Positions 34,684 through 42,552 of a stretch of DNA of 64,000 bases are shown piece after piece; position 1 is the first letter of the stretch; every line of letters begins with the position of its first letter. The position numbers and the translations under genes are program-made. The stretch is from contig NZ_AGFF01000012.1 in NCBI RefSeq assembly GCF_000226215.1, forward strand, positions 28,887-92,886, given 5' to 3'. The notes under the pieces were generated by a model. It had not been told where the DNA came from and did not search any database. It worked only from the letters and a program-made list of their open reading frames with translations. Source of the DNA: Dietzia alimentaria 72 (GTDB lineage: Bacteria; Actinomycetota; Actinomycetes; Mycobacteriales; Mycobacteriaceae).

Positions 34684-35571
34684 TCAGGCGAGCAGTTCGA
34701 CAGCGACCCGGTGTAGACCGGCGAGCGCCTCGGCTTCCGCCTCCGGCGAGCGCGGCGTCTCCGGGCCGAGCAGCACGAGATGCCATAGGTCGTTGTCCGC
34801 CACCAGGATCGTGTGCACCTCGATTCCGCCGCCGGTCGGTGCGGCCGCGCAGTCGATGTACGAGGTGGGCAGCTTGGGATTAACCGGCGCCGGTGCCTCA
34901 GGTGCACCGGGTGCAGCCTCTCCGGCTGCCACCTTCGCGCCCCGGATCCCGGAGCACGCATAGCGCACGCCCAACAGGGTGGCCTGCTCAGCCAAGGCCG
35001 CTCCGGCGCCTCCGCGCGGTTTGACGACCCCGGCGGCGAACGTGTCGGGCACGATCTCGGGATCGAACACGGGCGTCGTGGTGGCGTCGCCCGGTGCGCT
35101 CGTCCCGCCGGCATTGGTGGAGGAAGCGTCGGCGACGGAGGTGGTGGTCGTGGTGGCTGCGGGGGTCGAATCCGGCTCCGTCTCGGCTGAAGTGGAGAGT
35201 TCGGCCCCGGCCCGCTCGGGTGATCCGGGGCCGCCGTAGATGCACACCATTCCCAGATCGCCCGACCCGATCGGATCCACCTCGGGCATGTCCGCCCCGG
35301 TGAGATCCATGATCTCACCGGTCGTCATATCCAGGAGCGTGCAGGCATTCAGCGCGGTGCCGGGAGCGGAGATGCTGTCGACCATGGCGGCGGCCACGTC
35401 AGGCTGAGGGTGTGGCGTCAGCCGAGGCGGGCCCGCGTCGTCGTTGTTGGAGGCGTCGAATGCGGTGCACGCCGAGACGACTACCGCCGCTGTGAGGGCG
35501 ACGACGCCCAGTGTCACCCGGTGCCCGGTCCTTCGGTGTCCTGGCGCCGGCCGGGATCGCAGCGATCGCAT
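34684..35571 (-). CDS. DUF3558-like lipoprotein
   Basis: The 295-residue protein has a basic N-terminus, a hydrophobic core and lipobox VVSAC (Cys35), so it is a membrane-anchored lipoprotein. A cystine-rich domain follows with CTLLDMTTGEIMDLTG, MVCIYGG, YACSGIRG and SYIDCAAA. A Thr/Ser/Ala-rich low-complexity insert (about 130-165) splits it. The layout resembles DUF3558/LppA-type lipoproteins of this order. The ATG at 35571 keeps a basic signal n-region but overlaps the upstream TetR gene by 58 bp; a GTG at 35517 would give a 4-bp GTGA overlap with a poorer signal. The function is unknown. Confidence 0.8.
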   Translation of the reverse strand: MRSLRSRPAPGHRRTGHRVTLGVVALTAAVVVSACTAFDASNNDDAGPPRLTPHPQPDVAAAMVDSISAPGTALNACTLLDMTTGEIMDLTGADMPEVDPIGSGDLGMVCIYGGPGSPERAGAELSTSAETEPDSTPAATTTTTSVADASSTNAGGTSAPGDATTTPVFDPEIVPDTFAAGVVKPRGGAGAALAEQATLLGVRYACSGIRGAKVAAGEAAPGAPEAPAPVNPKLPTSYIDCAAAPTGGGIEVHTILVADNDLWHLVLLGPETPRSPEAEAEALAGLHRVAVELLA

Positions 35572-36233
35572 GGAGCGATCCTACGTCGACCCCCCTCGGT
35601 GTCCCCGGCGTGGTGGCGGTCGTCGGGTAACGCCACGGACAGGGAGACCGCCTCGAACGCGTCCCGGATCCGCAACTCCAACAAGGACCCGGACTCGTCG
35701 GTGCGCCACCGCTCCACCGCCACGCGCAGCACTGCGATGGCGGCCGCCGCGACAGTGGCTGCTTCCACCGACCCCGGAGCACGCCCTTCGCGCGCGGCCA
35801 CCATTTCCGCCAGCTTCTTCTCGTTGCGCGCCAGGACCGAGTGGACCTCCGCACGGATGCCCTGCTCTCGCCGCCATATGTCGTGGAATCGGTCAAAGTC
35901 CCGGCTGTGGTGGCGAGCGTACGAGACCTGGTGCCACATGAGGCGGGCCAGCGCCGGCATGGTGGGCACGGAGTGGTCCGTCAGAAATTCTTCCACGGCC
36001 TCCGGCCCCGGCGGCGGGGTCCGGGGGATGCAGGCGGCGACCTTCGACGGGAAGTAGTTGAAGAAGGTTCGGCGGGAGACATTGGCGGCCCGGGCGATCT
36101 GGTCGACGGTGACGTCGTCGATTCCGTGTTCCAACACCAGGTCGAGGGCCGCGCCGGAGATCGCCGCCCGCAGTGCCCGGCGACGGTCGACGCCAGGGTC
36201 AGCCGTGGAGATCTCGACGGCGGAGCGCTCCAT
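35514..36233 (-). CDS. TetR-family transcriptional regulator
   Basis: This 239-residue regulator has a clear N-terminal helix-turn-helix: ALDLVLEHGIDDVTVDQIA then RAANVSRRTFFNYFPSK, with FFNYF typical of TetR. The C-terminal ligand domain is unremarkable helices, and the last 30 residues are basic and overlap the lipoprotein start. ATG 36233 has GGGAGG six bases upstream. It is divergent from the DUF2020 lipoprotein. The 74-bp gap has two TGTCACT direct repeats (36254 and 36268) that may form its operator or a promoter. Targets are probably the adjacent lipoprotein genes. Confidence 0.9.
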   Translation of the reverse strand: MERSAVEISTADPGVDRRRALRAAISGAALDLVLEHGIDDVTVDQIARAANVSRRTFFNYFPSKVAACIPRTPPPGPEAVEEFLTDHSVPTMPALARLMWHQVSYARHHSRDFDRFHDIWRREQGIRAEVHSVLARNEKKLAEMVAAREGRAPGSVEAATVAAAAIAVLRVAVERWRTDESGSLLELRIRDAFEAVSLSVALPDDRHHAGDTEGGRRRIAPCDRCDPGRRQDTEGPGTG

Positions 36234-36307
36234 GGCCAACCTCCCTGTCCGACTGTCACTAGCTGTGTGTCACTGTATCGATCGCAGGGGCCTCTATCCT
36301 GAAGGGC

Positions 36308-36856
36308 ATGCGCACTTCCTCCACCGGCGTCATCGCGTCACTGTCCGTAGTCCTTTTCGGTGTCCTCGCCGGATGCGGTGGCGATCCCGAGCCGGCACCC
36401 GAGATGGGGACCATCCGCACGGCACCGACGGAGGCCTCCGAACCGGAACTGGCGGAGGTGGCGCCAACCAGCGACGCCGACTGCCCGTACCTGTCGGCCG
36501 ACGAAGTCGAGGCTCTCAACGGTGAGAAGGTCGCCGACGTGCGCATAGACGACGGAGTGGACCCCGCCGCGTGCTTCTTCTACAGCACCGATGGCGCGGT
36601 GCAGCTCACGACCACCGTGCACACGCTGGCCTCCGAGGAACGCGCGAGAGAACTCGTGGACGAGACCGCGCCCGTCGACGTGACCGACCGTTCCGACGTC
36701 GAGGGCGGATGGACCGGTGGCCGGTCCGGGGGCCCGGGCGGCGCTCTGGTGGTGGTGGCCCGCGGCAAGCAGGTGCTGGCGGTGCAGTCCACGCAGGAGC
36801 AGTCGGTCAAGACTCAGCGGATCGCCGAGTTGGTGGCACCGCGTATCGCGGACTAG
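36308..36856 (+). CDS. DUF2020-like lipoprotein
   Basis: The 182-residue lipoprotein has signal and lipobox VLAGCGGD (Cys23) and an acidic linker. The domain CPYLSADEVEALNGEKVADV, then ACFFYSTDGAVQLTT and a C-terminal helix KTQRIAELVAPRI, fits DUF2020, a Corynebacteriales-type family of small envelope lipoproteins. Two cysteines (CPYLS, ACFF) could form a disulfide. It is divergent from the TetR gene. The function is unknown. Confidence 0.85.
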   Translation: MRTSSTGVIASLSVVLFGVLAGCGGDPEPAPEMGTIRTAPTEASEPELAEVAPTSDADCPYLSADEVEALNGEKVADVRIDDGVDPAACFFYSTDGAVQLTTTVHTLASEERARELVDETAPVDVTDRSDVEGGWTGGRSGGPGGALVVVARGKQVLAVQSTQEQSVKTQRIAELVAPRIAD

Positions 36857-36887
36857 CGGCTCCCTCTATCGCGCGTGACGCGTACGC

Positions 36888-37055
36888 CTAGGCGCCGTCG
36901 CGGGTTACCGACACTTCGGTGTGGGGGAGTAGCTGCTCAACCGCCGGGAACACAACCTCCATCAACAGCAGGAACACTGCTACCGCCAGCAGGATCGCCA
37001 GCAGGACGCGCACGGGGGTGGGGCCGGGGAGTTGACGGAAGAGCCACGCGTACAT
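36888..37055 (-). CDS. 55-residue single-helix membrane peptide next to the sortase
   Basis: The small gene reads MYAWLFRQLPGPTPVRVLLA, then one helix (ILLAVAVFLLLMEVVFPAVEQ) and a short polar tail ending VTRDGA. The ATG lies 5 bp beyond the sortase stop on the same strand, so it is the last gene of the TetR/sortase/peptide operon. The LPGPTPVR start before the helix resembles small membrane proteins that I recall next to class E sortases in other actinobacteria. It is too short for most gene finders. A membrane partner or substrate-delivery factor for the sortase is an inference. Confidence 0.7.
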   Translation of the reverse strand: MYAWLFRQLPGPTPVRVLLAILLAVAVFLLLMEVVFPAVEQLLPHTEVSVTRDGA

Positions 37056-37060
37056 CCTGA

Positions 37061-37858
37061 TCAACGCCCCAGTTCCACGGGGAGCACGCCGTCGACGCGG
37101 GGCTCGGACCGCTCCAGCACGGCGTGGACCACGAGCCGCTCGGTCGCCGAGTACTGCGGGTGGCAGGTGGTGAGCGTGGCCAAGGGCAGCATGTCAGGGG
37201 TGGCGGGGCCGGGAGTTCCGGGCTGCGCGTCGATCACCGACACGTCCTGCGGGCGCACCACCGAGATTCCGGACAGCCCCTCGTATGCGCCGGTCGTGGC
37301 GCGCCGGGCGAGGTGGTCCGGCAGGCATTCGGCGGCCTGCGCTTGCGCTGTGGCGGTGTCGGGCGCATCGAACGGCAGCACTCGGTAAATCAGCCAGTCG
37401 TCGGCGGTGGCGTAGACGAGGGCGTCGCACGGTCGTAATGCGTCGAGGTCATTGAACGGGGAGCCCCGGCCCACGCGATGCCCGGCAACCGCGAAGTTCC
37501 CGGGCTCGCCCGGCCCCTGCGTCTCCGTGTAGTGGCCCGGCCCGATGTCGAGGGCTGCGTCGCTGGTCCCGGCGACCACAGCGAACCGGTAGTCGGAGCC
37601 GAAGGCAGGAATGTAGAGGCGGGCGAAGGCGGTGCCGTCGAGCGGGCCGACGTCGGGGTAGCGGCCGCCCATCCGCGGGTTGGCGCCGCCGGACCAACGG
37701 CTGTCGAGTTCGGCGTCGGCGGCGGATTGCGCGCGCGCGGAATCCAGCCCGGTCCACCACACCTGGTAGAAGACGAACAGCGCCAGCAAGACGCCGATCG
37801 TGATGAGCAGTTCGCCGGCCGGGTTCATCAGGCGGGCCGGACCTGACAGCTGCTTCAT
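37061..37858 (-). CDS. Class E sortase
   Basis: The 265-residue transpeptidase has a cytoplasmic N-terminus, one anchor helix (about 16-36) and the sortase barrel. The triad is His127 in AVAGHRVGRG, Cys232 in TLTTCHPQYS and Arg241 in SATERLVVHAV. TLTTC followed by HPQYSATERLVV is the class E signature. Such enzymes anchor proteins with LAxTG-like sorting signals. No sortase substrate is visible in this window. The ATG overlaps the TetR stop by 4 bp. The gene heads directly into the 55-residue membrane peptide. Confidence 0.93.
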   Translation of the reverse strand: MKQLSGPARLMNPAGELLITIGVLLALFVFYQVWWTGLDSARAQSAADAELDSRWSGGANPRMGGRYPDVGPLDGTAFARLYIPAFGSDYRFAVVAGTSDAALDIGPGHYTETQGPGEPGNFAVAGHRVGRGSPFNDLDALRPCDALVYATADDWLIYRVLPFDAPDTATAQAQAAECLPDHLARRATTGAYEGLSGISVVRPQDVSVIDAQPGTPGPATPDMLPLATLTTCHPQYSATERLVVHAVLERSEPRVDGVLPVELGR

Positions 37859-38457
37859 GAGGGGTCCGTGACCATCCCCAGGATGAGCTCAGCCATGCTG
37901 CGGGCGGTCATCGCGGTGGTCTGCACCTCGCCGAGCATCGCGGCGGTAACGGAGCCGTCGTGAAGGATCGCCAGCCGATCGGCCAGATCGTTGATGTTGT
38001 CCGGGTCCTCGAGGCCCATCCCGGCCAGTTCTGACCGTAGGGTCTCCGCGATCCACTCTCGCTGGTCCGACACGGCGGCGCGGATGGCGCGTTCGCCGTC
38101 GGTGGCGGTGCCCGGGAACTCGATGGCCGCCGCCATGTGACACGAGCCGGGGGTACCGGGCTCGACCCGCTCGCGGACGATGTCAAACAACGCGAGGATG
38201 CGGCCGCGGGCGTCGGGCGCCAGTTCGGCGCGACGCCGCCACAGTTCGCGGTCCCGTTCGGCGACCGAGCGCAGGTAGGCCACCACGAGCTCATCCTTGG
38301 ATCCGTAGGTGTTGTAGAGGCTGGCCTTGGCCACCCCGGCCTCCCGCAGGATCCGGTCGATCCCAACCGCCCGGATGCCGTCCGTCGAGAACAGACGGGT
38401 CGCCGTGGCCAGGAGCCGCTCCCGCGGCCCGGGCTTGGTCGACCGTGTACTCGTCAC
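37855..38457 (-). CDS. TetR-family regulator coupled to the sortase
   Basis: This 200-residue regulator has ERLLATATRLFSTDGIRAVG and the HTH IDRILREAGVAKASLYNTYGSK, a classical TetR N-terminus. The ligand pocket contains GTPGSCHMAAAIEFPGT, typical of the TetR_C subfamily near redox and envelope genes. The GTG at 38457 starts it. Its stop overlaps the sortase start (ATGA), so regulator, sortase and membrane peptide form one operon that is likely autoregulated. The signal is unknown. Confidence 0.9.
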   Translation of the reverse strand: MTSTRSTKPGPRERLLATATRLFSTDGIRAVGIDRILREAGVAKASLYNTYGSKDELVVAYLRSVAERDRELWRRRAELAPDARGRILALFDIVRERVEPGTPGSCHMAAAIEFPGTATDGERAIRAAVSDQREWIAETLRSELAGMGLEDPDNINDLADRLAILHDGSVTAAMLGEVQTTAMTARSMAELILGMVTDPS

Positions 38458-38492
38458 CGGTACAGACTATCGGCTGTGACTGCGGACACGAC

Positions 38493-38525
38493 GGAGCCGG
38501 TGCCACACCTGGTGGCACCGGCTCC
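38493..38525 (-). terminator. Terminator after the MT0933-like antitoxin gene
   Basis: GGAGCCGGTGCCA pairs perfectly with TGGCACCGGCTCC (13 bp) around CACCTGG. It lies 40 bp past the stop of the minus-strand gene at 38564. No U-run follows, as is common in actinobacteria. Confidence 0.7.
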
Positions 38526-38563
38526 CCACTGCCGTGCTTGTCAGCTCGGGGTCGACTGGGCGA

Positions 38564-38758
38564 TCAGGCGCCGGGCTCGGGGTTCTGAGCGCGGTCGCCG
38601 GTCAAGTAGTCGCCGACCTTGTCCTGCACCTTGTCGGTGTGCTGAGCGTGCTTGCCGCCGGTCTTCTCGTCGAACAGGTCGCCGGCTTTGTCAATGGCTG
38701 AGTCGACCTTGTCCGCGTTCTTACCCGCGAGATCTTTGGCCTTGTCCAAGAAACCCAT
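38564..38758 (-). CDS. Small MT0933-antitoxin-family protein
   Basis: The 64-residue hydrophilic, helical protein reads MGFLDKAKDLAGKNADKVDS and AIDKAGDLFDEKTGGKH, matching the family of M. tuberculosis Rv0909/MT0933. Although named as an antitoxin, many such genes have no toxin next to them, and none is adjacent here. The family also resembles CsbD-type stress proteins. AAAGGA precedes the ATG. It is flanked by terminators on both sides, so it is a monocistronic unit, probably stress-induced. Confidence 0.85.
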   Translation of the reverse strand: MGFLDKAKDLAGKNADKVDSAIDKAGDLFDEKTGGKHAQHTDKVQDKVGDYLTGDRAQNPEPGA

Positions 38759-38803
38759 GGTGGATCCTTTCTCTCGTGCGAAAAGCTGTGGCCCGAGGGA
38801 CCT

Positions 38804-38838
38804 CCGGCCCGGACCCCGATTGTTCGGGGCCGGGCCGG
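38804..38838 (-). terminator. Very stable hairpin after the GlsB-like gene
   Basis: CCGGCCCGG-a-CCCCGA pairs with TCGGGG-CCGGGCCGG, a 15-bp stem with one bulge, around TTGT. It separates the GlsB/YeaQ gene from the MT0933-like gene, both read on the minus strand. Confidence 0.75.
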
Positions 38839-38864
38839 AAGAGTGTCTCGGGGCTAAGCCCAGG

Positions 38865-39143
38865 TCAGACCCTGGTGCGGCCTCGCCCGCGTACGGCGGA
38901 GACGATAAAGATGAGCAGGCATGCGCCGATGATGGCTGCGACGAAGCCCCAGATGGAGAAGGCCTCCGGCATACCGCCACCTCCGGTCAGGAGCGAGACG
39001 ATGAAGCCGACGACGAAGGCACCGACGATGCCGGTGATGACGTTGGCGACGAACCCCATCTGGGCGTTCTTACCCATGATCATTGAGGCGATCCAGCCTG
39101 CGAGGCCACCGACGATGATCCAGGAGATGATGCTCCACAGCAT
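38865..39143 (-). CDS. GlsB/YeaQ/YmgE-family small membrane protein
   Basis: The 92-residue protein has three helices. The opening IISWIIVGGLAGWIASMIMG followed by GFVANVITGIVGAFVVGFI is diagnostic for this family (transglycosylase-associated in older databases). Members are general-stress membrane proteins of unknown mechanism; no catalytic residues are known. The ATG at 39143 has AAAGGA upstream. It forms a monocistronic unit with its own terminator, next to another small stress-type gene. Confidence 0.93.
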   Translation of the reverse strand: MLWSIISWIIVGGLAGWIASMIMGKNAQMGFVANVITGIVGAFVVGFIVSLLTGGGGMPEAFSIWGFVAAIIGACLLIFIVSAVRGRGRTRV

Positions 39144-39289
39144 GATGGGTCCTTTCCGAGAGTTTTTCGTGACCCGTGCGGGCCACCTCTACAGGAGAAC
39201 ATGCAAAACCCGTGATCGCTTCCGGAGGCGCGAGTCGTGCGTTTAAACGTCGCTCATTTGTTACCTGGCGGTGTCCCGGCGCGACCGTG

Positions 39290-39595
39290 TCAGGCGAGAA
39301 CGGCGGAGTCAGGGTTCTTCTGGAGGTACCGATCGACGAACGAGCAGGTCGGCCGGACCTTAAGGCCCTCTTCGCTCGTCGCCCGTAGAGCCTCCCCGAT
39401 CAGTTGACCGGCGAGGCCGCGTCCGCCGAATTCCGTGGCGACCACGGTGTGGGGGAAGGTGCGGATGCCGTCGGTTCCGTCCTGGTAGTCGGCATATCCG
39501 GCAACCACGTCGTCCATCAGGATCTCGAATCGGGACGCGACGGTGTCGCGCCGGATGCGGACCCCACCGGTGTCGACGCCTTCTGTGCCGCTCAC
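39290..39595 (-). CDS. YidJ-type GNAT N-acetyltransferase (small)
   Basis: The 101-residue protein matches small single-domain GNAT proteins of the YidJ kind: RFEILMDDVVAGYADYQDG, the central beta strands with HTVVATEFGGRGLAGQLIG as acetyl-CoA motif A (GGRGLAG), and a C-terminal CSFVDRYLQKNP, where the Cys and Tyr line the pocket. The GTG start overlaps the Usp stop by 4 bp, so it is translated from the same message. The acceptor is unknown. Confidence 0.87.
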   Translation of the reverse strand: MSGTEGVDTGGVRIRRDTVASRFEILMDDVVAGYADYQDGTDGIRTFPHTVVATEFGGRGLAGQLIGEALRATSEEGLKVRPTCSFVDRYLQKNPDSAVLA

Positions 39596-40488
39596 GAGAG
39601 CGATTCCGGACGGACGACCATCACCGGGCAGGGCGCGGCCTGCAGGAGTGCACGCGAGGTGGATCCGAGGACCATGCCGGCGAAACCGCCACGACCGTGG
39701 GAGCCGACGACGACGAGCTGGGCGTTCTCCGACTGCTCGACGAGTGCCCGTACCGCGCGATCGCGGGTGACGAACCGCTCCACCTTGACGTCCGGGTAGC
39801 GGTCGGAGAAGCCCGCCAGGCGCTCGGAGAGGGTCTGGAGCTGCTGTTCCTCGAGTTGGTTCCAGTCCTCCTCGGTGAGGGAGATACCAGCTGCAGCCGC
39901 CTGGACCTGCGGGTCCATCCAGGTGTGCACGGCGATGAGCCGGGCATCGCGTGCGGAGGCCTCGGCGAACGCCCACTCGGTGGCCTTGGCGCTGACCTCG
40001 GAGCCGTCGATCCCCACCACGACGGGGCCGGTGCGGTCGATGTCGTCGGTGTCCTCGCGGGTCACCACGACGGGACTGAACGCGTGGCTGGCCACGGCCG
40101 CCGAGACCGACCCGAGGACCATGCCCTTGATCCCGCCGAGGCCGCGCGAACCCAGGACGATGAGCTTGGCCTTGCGGGAGTAGTCGATGAGCGCCTGCGC
40201 GGGGTTTCCTTCGATGATCGCGTGGGAAACCTCGATCTCGGGCGCGACCTTGAGCGCGCTGGCGCGAGCATCCTCGATGATCGGCTGGCACTCGCGTTCG
40301 AGCTCGTCGTAGACGGCCTGCGGCGGGAGCATCCCCTCGGCGAACATCGCCGCCGGCATCGTGTAAGTGGTCACGAGCAGTAGCGGGATGCCCCGGGTCG
40401 AGGCGGTGTGTGCGGCGTAGGCGACCGCGCCTGTAGAGGCGGCGGAGCCGTCGACGCCGACGACGACGGTGTTCTCAAGTGAAGCCAT
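39592..40488 (-). CDS. Tandem universal stress protein (two Usp domains)
   Basis: The 298-residue protein is two fused Usp domains (about 1-146 and 152-298). Each starts with a beta strand and GVDGS (VVVGVDGSAAS; VVVGIDGSEVS) and ends with an ATP-binding G-x-x-G-x9-G-S/T motif (GSRGLGGIKGMVLGS; GSHGRGGFAGMVLGST). This is the architecture of M. tuberculosis Rv2623, which binds ATP and slows growth under stress. The GNAT gene downstream overlaps it. No DosR-like box was recognised upstream. Confidence 0.94.
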   Translation of the reverse strand: MASLENTVVVGVDGSAASTGAVAYAAHTASTRGIPLLLVTTYTMPAAMFAEGMLPPQAVYDELERECQPIIEDARASALKVAPEIEVSHAIIEGNPAQALIDYSRKAKLIVLGSRGLGGIKGMVLGSVSAAVASHAFSPVVVTREDTDDIDRTGPVVVGIDGSEVSAKATEWAFAEASARDARLIAVHTWMDPQVQAAAAGISLTEEDWNQLEEQQLQTLSERLAGFSDRYPDVKVERFVTRDRAVRALVEQSENAQLVVVGSHGRGGFAGMVLGSTSRALLQAAPCPVMVVRPESLS

Positions 40489-40542
40489 AACTTCAGAGCC
40501 TACCGCCGAGCGTCAGAGTGCTCGACGCTTTAGGGGGCGGTC

Positions 40543-40662
40543 TCAGAACTCGTCAGGGAACGGCGCGTTGGGCGGGTAAGCCAGGTTGAAGCTGCCCTGG
40601 AACGCGGGGAGGATTGCGCGGCCGGGGCCGAAGAGGAAGAAGTCGACGACGGCTTCGATCAT
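40543..40662 (-). CDS. 39-residue peptide of unknown function
   Basis: The peptide begins MIEAVVDFFLFGPGRAILPA and ends PNAPFPDEF; it has one amphipathic hydrophobic stretch, few charges and several Phe. GGGAGC lies about six bases before the ATG. The size and character recall small mycomembrane channel peptides of Corynebacterium (PorA/PorH, 45-57 residues), but no similarity can be shown by eye. It stands in the gap between usp and the pseudouridine synthase and would be missed by most gene finders. A second peptide of this kind lies at 47515. Confidence 0.6.
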   Translation of the reverse strand: MIEAVVDFFLFGPGRAILPAFQGSFNLAYPPNAPFPDEF

Positions 40663-40739
40663 GGTTGCTCCCGTGGTTCTAGAGGCTGGTGGGGCGAATG
40701 GTGCGCAGGTGAGTGTAACCCAGCGACTAGACTCGGCAC

Positions 40740-41756
40740 ATGCCGAAGCCCGAACACCCGCGTGGTCGCGGGCGTCCGCGACGCCCGTTGCCACTGCGCG
40801 AGGGCGTGGACCCGGTCCGGATCCGACTGGCTGACCCCGGACAGGGGCCCCGCAGCATCCCGGAAGAGCTCCGTCGTCGTTTCCCCGACCGGCTCGCCGA
40901 ACTCGAGGCCGCCCTCGAGGCAGGCCAGGTGGTCACGGCCCGCGGAGAACCCGTCACCGACGCCACCCGGCGGCACCGGGGGATGGACGTCTGGACCTAT
41001 CGGACCCCGGAGCCCGAGATCCCGGTGCCTTTTCGGATCGAGGTACTGCACTCCGGCGACCGCCTCGTCGTCGTCGACAAGCCGCACTTCCTCGCCACCA
41101 CCCCCCGCGCGGGGCACGTCACCGAGACCGCGCTGGTCAGGCTCCGCCGTGACCTCGGGATGGAGGACCTGGCACCGGCGCACCGGCTCGACAGGCTCAC
41201 CGCGGGCGTGCTGGTCTTCACCGCCGACCCCGCCTACCGGGGCGTCTACCAGGATCTCTTCGCCGCCCGGCGCGTCGCCAAGACCTACCTCGCCGTGGCC
41301 CCCGCCCCCGAAGGCACTCCCGAGGTGCAGGAACGGTCCAGCCGGATCCTCAAGACGCGCGGGATCCTCCAGGCGGTCGAGGTCGACGGCGAGCCCGACG
41401 CCCACTCCCGCATCACACTGCTCGCCACCCGCGGCACCGGCACGGCGCGGATCGGGCTTTACCGCCTCCAACCCACGACCGGCCGCACCCACCAGTTGCG
41501 CGTGCACATGAACGCCCTCGGCACCCCGATCCTCGGCGACGACCTCTACCCGGACATCCTCGACGTGAAGCCCGACGACTTCTCGGACCCTCTCCAGCTG
41601 TTGGCTGAATCGATCGCCTTCACCGACCCCGTCTCCGGCGAGGAACGCTGCTTCACGACCCGGCGGGTTCTCGACGCCTGGCCCGGTGCGCAGGATCAGG
41701 GTGAATATCCGGGCAATCCACTATCGGCATCCGCTCCGAATTCCTGCAGACTTTAG
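40740..41756 (+). CDS. RluA-family pseudouridine synthase
   Basis: The 338-residue enzyme isomerises uridine in rRNA or tRNA. The catalytic Asp lies in AHRLDRLTAGVLVF, preceded by VVDKPHFLATTP and followed by the RluA motifs VAKTYLAV and RTHQLRVHMNALG. There is no S4 domain in the basic Arg/Pro-rich N-terminus (about 1-60). The target uridine is not predictable. The last 20 residues are unlike the family and may be untidy. It stands alone, with its start at the ATG 40740 that follows CGGCAC. Confidence 0.92.
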   Translation: MPKPEHPRGRGRPRRPLPLREGVDPVRIRLADPGQGPRSIPEELRRRFPDRLAELEAALEAGQVVTARGEPVTDATRRHRGMDVWTYRTPEPEIPVPFRIEVLHSGDRLVVVDKPHFLATTPRAGHVTETALVRLRRDLGMEDLAPAHRLDRLTAGVLVFTADPAYRGVYQDLFAARRVAKTYLAVAPAPEGTPEVQERSSRILKTRGILQAVEVDGEPDAHSRITLLATRGTGTARIGLYRLQPTTGRTHQLRVHMNALGTPILGDDLYPDILDVKPDDFSDPLQLLAESIAFTDPVSGEERCFTTRRVLDAWPGAQDQGEYPGNPLSASAPNSCRL

Positions 41757-41784
41757 AACGACCATCATGATCTTGAGGGAGCAC

Positions 41785-42552
41785 ATGACCACCCAGTCCG
41801 AGCCCGACCAGCAGCCCGACGCCGCGGCCCCCGCTGCCATCGCCACCGACCTCGTCATGACATACGGCGAGGGGGAGACCGAGGTCCGCGCCCTGGACCG
41901 CGTCAGCGCGACGTTCCAACGCGGACGGTTCACCGCGATCATGGGCCCCTCCGGCTCCGGAAAGTCCACTCTCATGCACTGCATGGCGGGTCTCGACCGA
42001 CCCACCGCCGGATCGGTCCGGATCGGCGACACCGAGATCGTGGGACTGCCGGACAAGCAGCTCACCGCGCTGCGGCGGGACCGCATCGGGTTCGTGTTCC
42101 AGTCCTTCAACCTCGTGCCCACCCTGACGGCCGAGGAGAACATCACTCTGCCGCAGGACATCGCCGGTCACCGTATCGACCGTGACTGGTTTGACGAGGT
42201 CATCGGGCGCCTCGGCATCGGCGACCGGCTCTCACACCGGCCGTCGGAGCTGTCCGGCGGCCAGCAGCAGCGTGTTGCCTGCGCCCGCGCGCTCGTGGGC
42301 CGGCCCGACATCCTGTTCGGTGACGAACCCACCGGCAACCTAGACTCCACCTCCTCCGCCGAGGTGCTGTCCATCCTGCGCAGCGCCGCCGACGATTTCG
42401 GTCAGACCGTGGTGATAGTGACGCACGACCCGCGCGCCGCCACCTACGCCGATCGCGTTCTGCTGCTGGCCGACGGGCGCCTCGTGCGCGAACTCGAGCA
42501 CCCCACCGCCGACGAGATCCTGGCCGCCATGGGCGCCCTCGAGGAGCAATGA
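41785..42552 (+). CDS. MacB/LolD-type ABC transporter ATP-binding protein
   Basis: The 255-residue ATPase has Walker [11 protein letters not shown]-loop [11 protein letters not shown], signature LSGGQQQRV, Walker [14 protein letters not shown] and the H-loop VIVTHD. This is the MacB/LolD/FtsE subgroup, which works with FtsX-type permeases. The ATG at 41785 has GAGGGAG directly before it; an ATG at 41767 is further upstream. Its stop overlaps the permease start by 4 bp (ATGA), so the two make one exporter. Likely substrates are peptides, lipoproteins or antimicrobials. Confidence 0.95.
   Translation: MTTQSEPDQQPDAAAPAAIATDLVMTYGEGETEVRALDRVSATFQRGRFTAIMGPSGSGKSTLMHCMAGLDRPTAGSVRIGDTEIVGLPDKQLTALRRDRIGFVFQSFNLVPTLTAEENITLPQDIAGHRIDRDWFDEVIGRLGIGDRLSHRPSELSGGQQQRVACARALVGRPDILFGDEPTGNLDSTSSAEVLSILRSAADDFGQTVVIVTHDPRAATYADRVLLLADGRLVRELEHPTADEILAAMGALEEQ

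Noticed and set aside
38564..39143. A toxin-antitoxin pair because of the MT0933-antitoxin name
   Set aside because: The neighbour is a GlsB-type membrane protein with its own terminator; there is no toxin gene.
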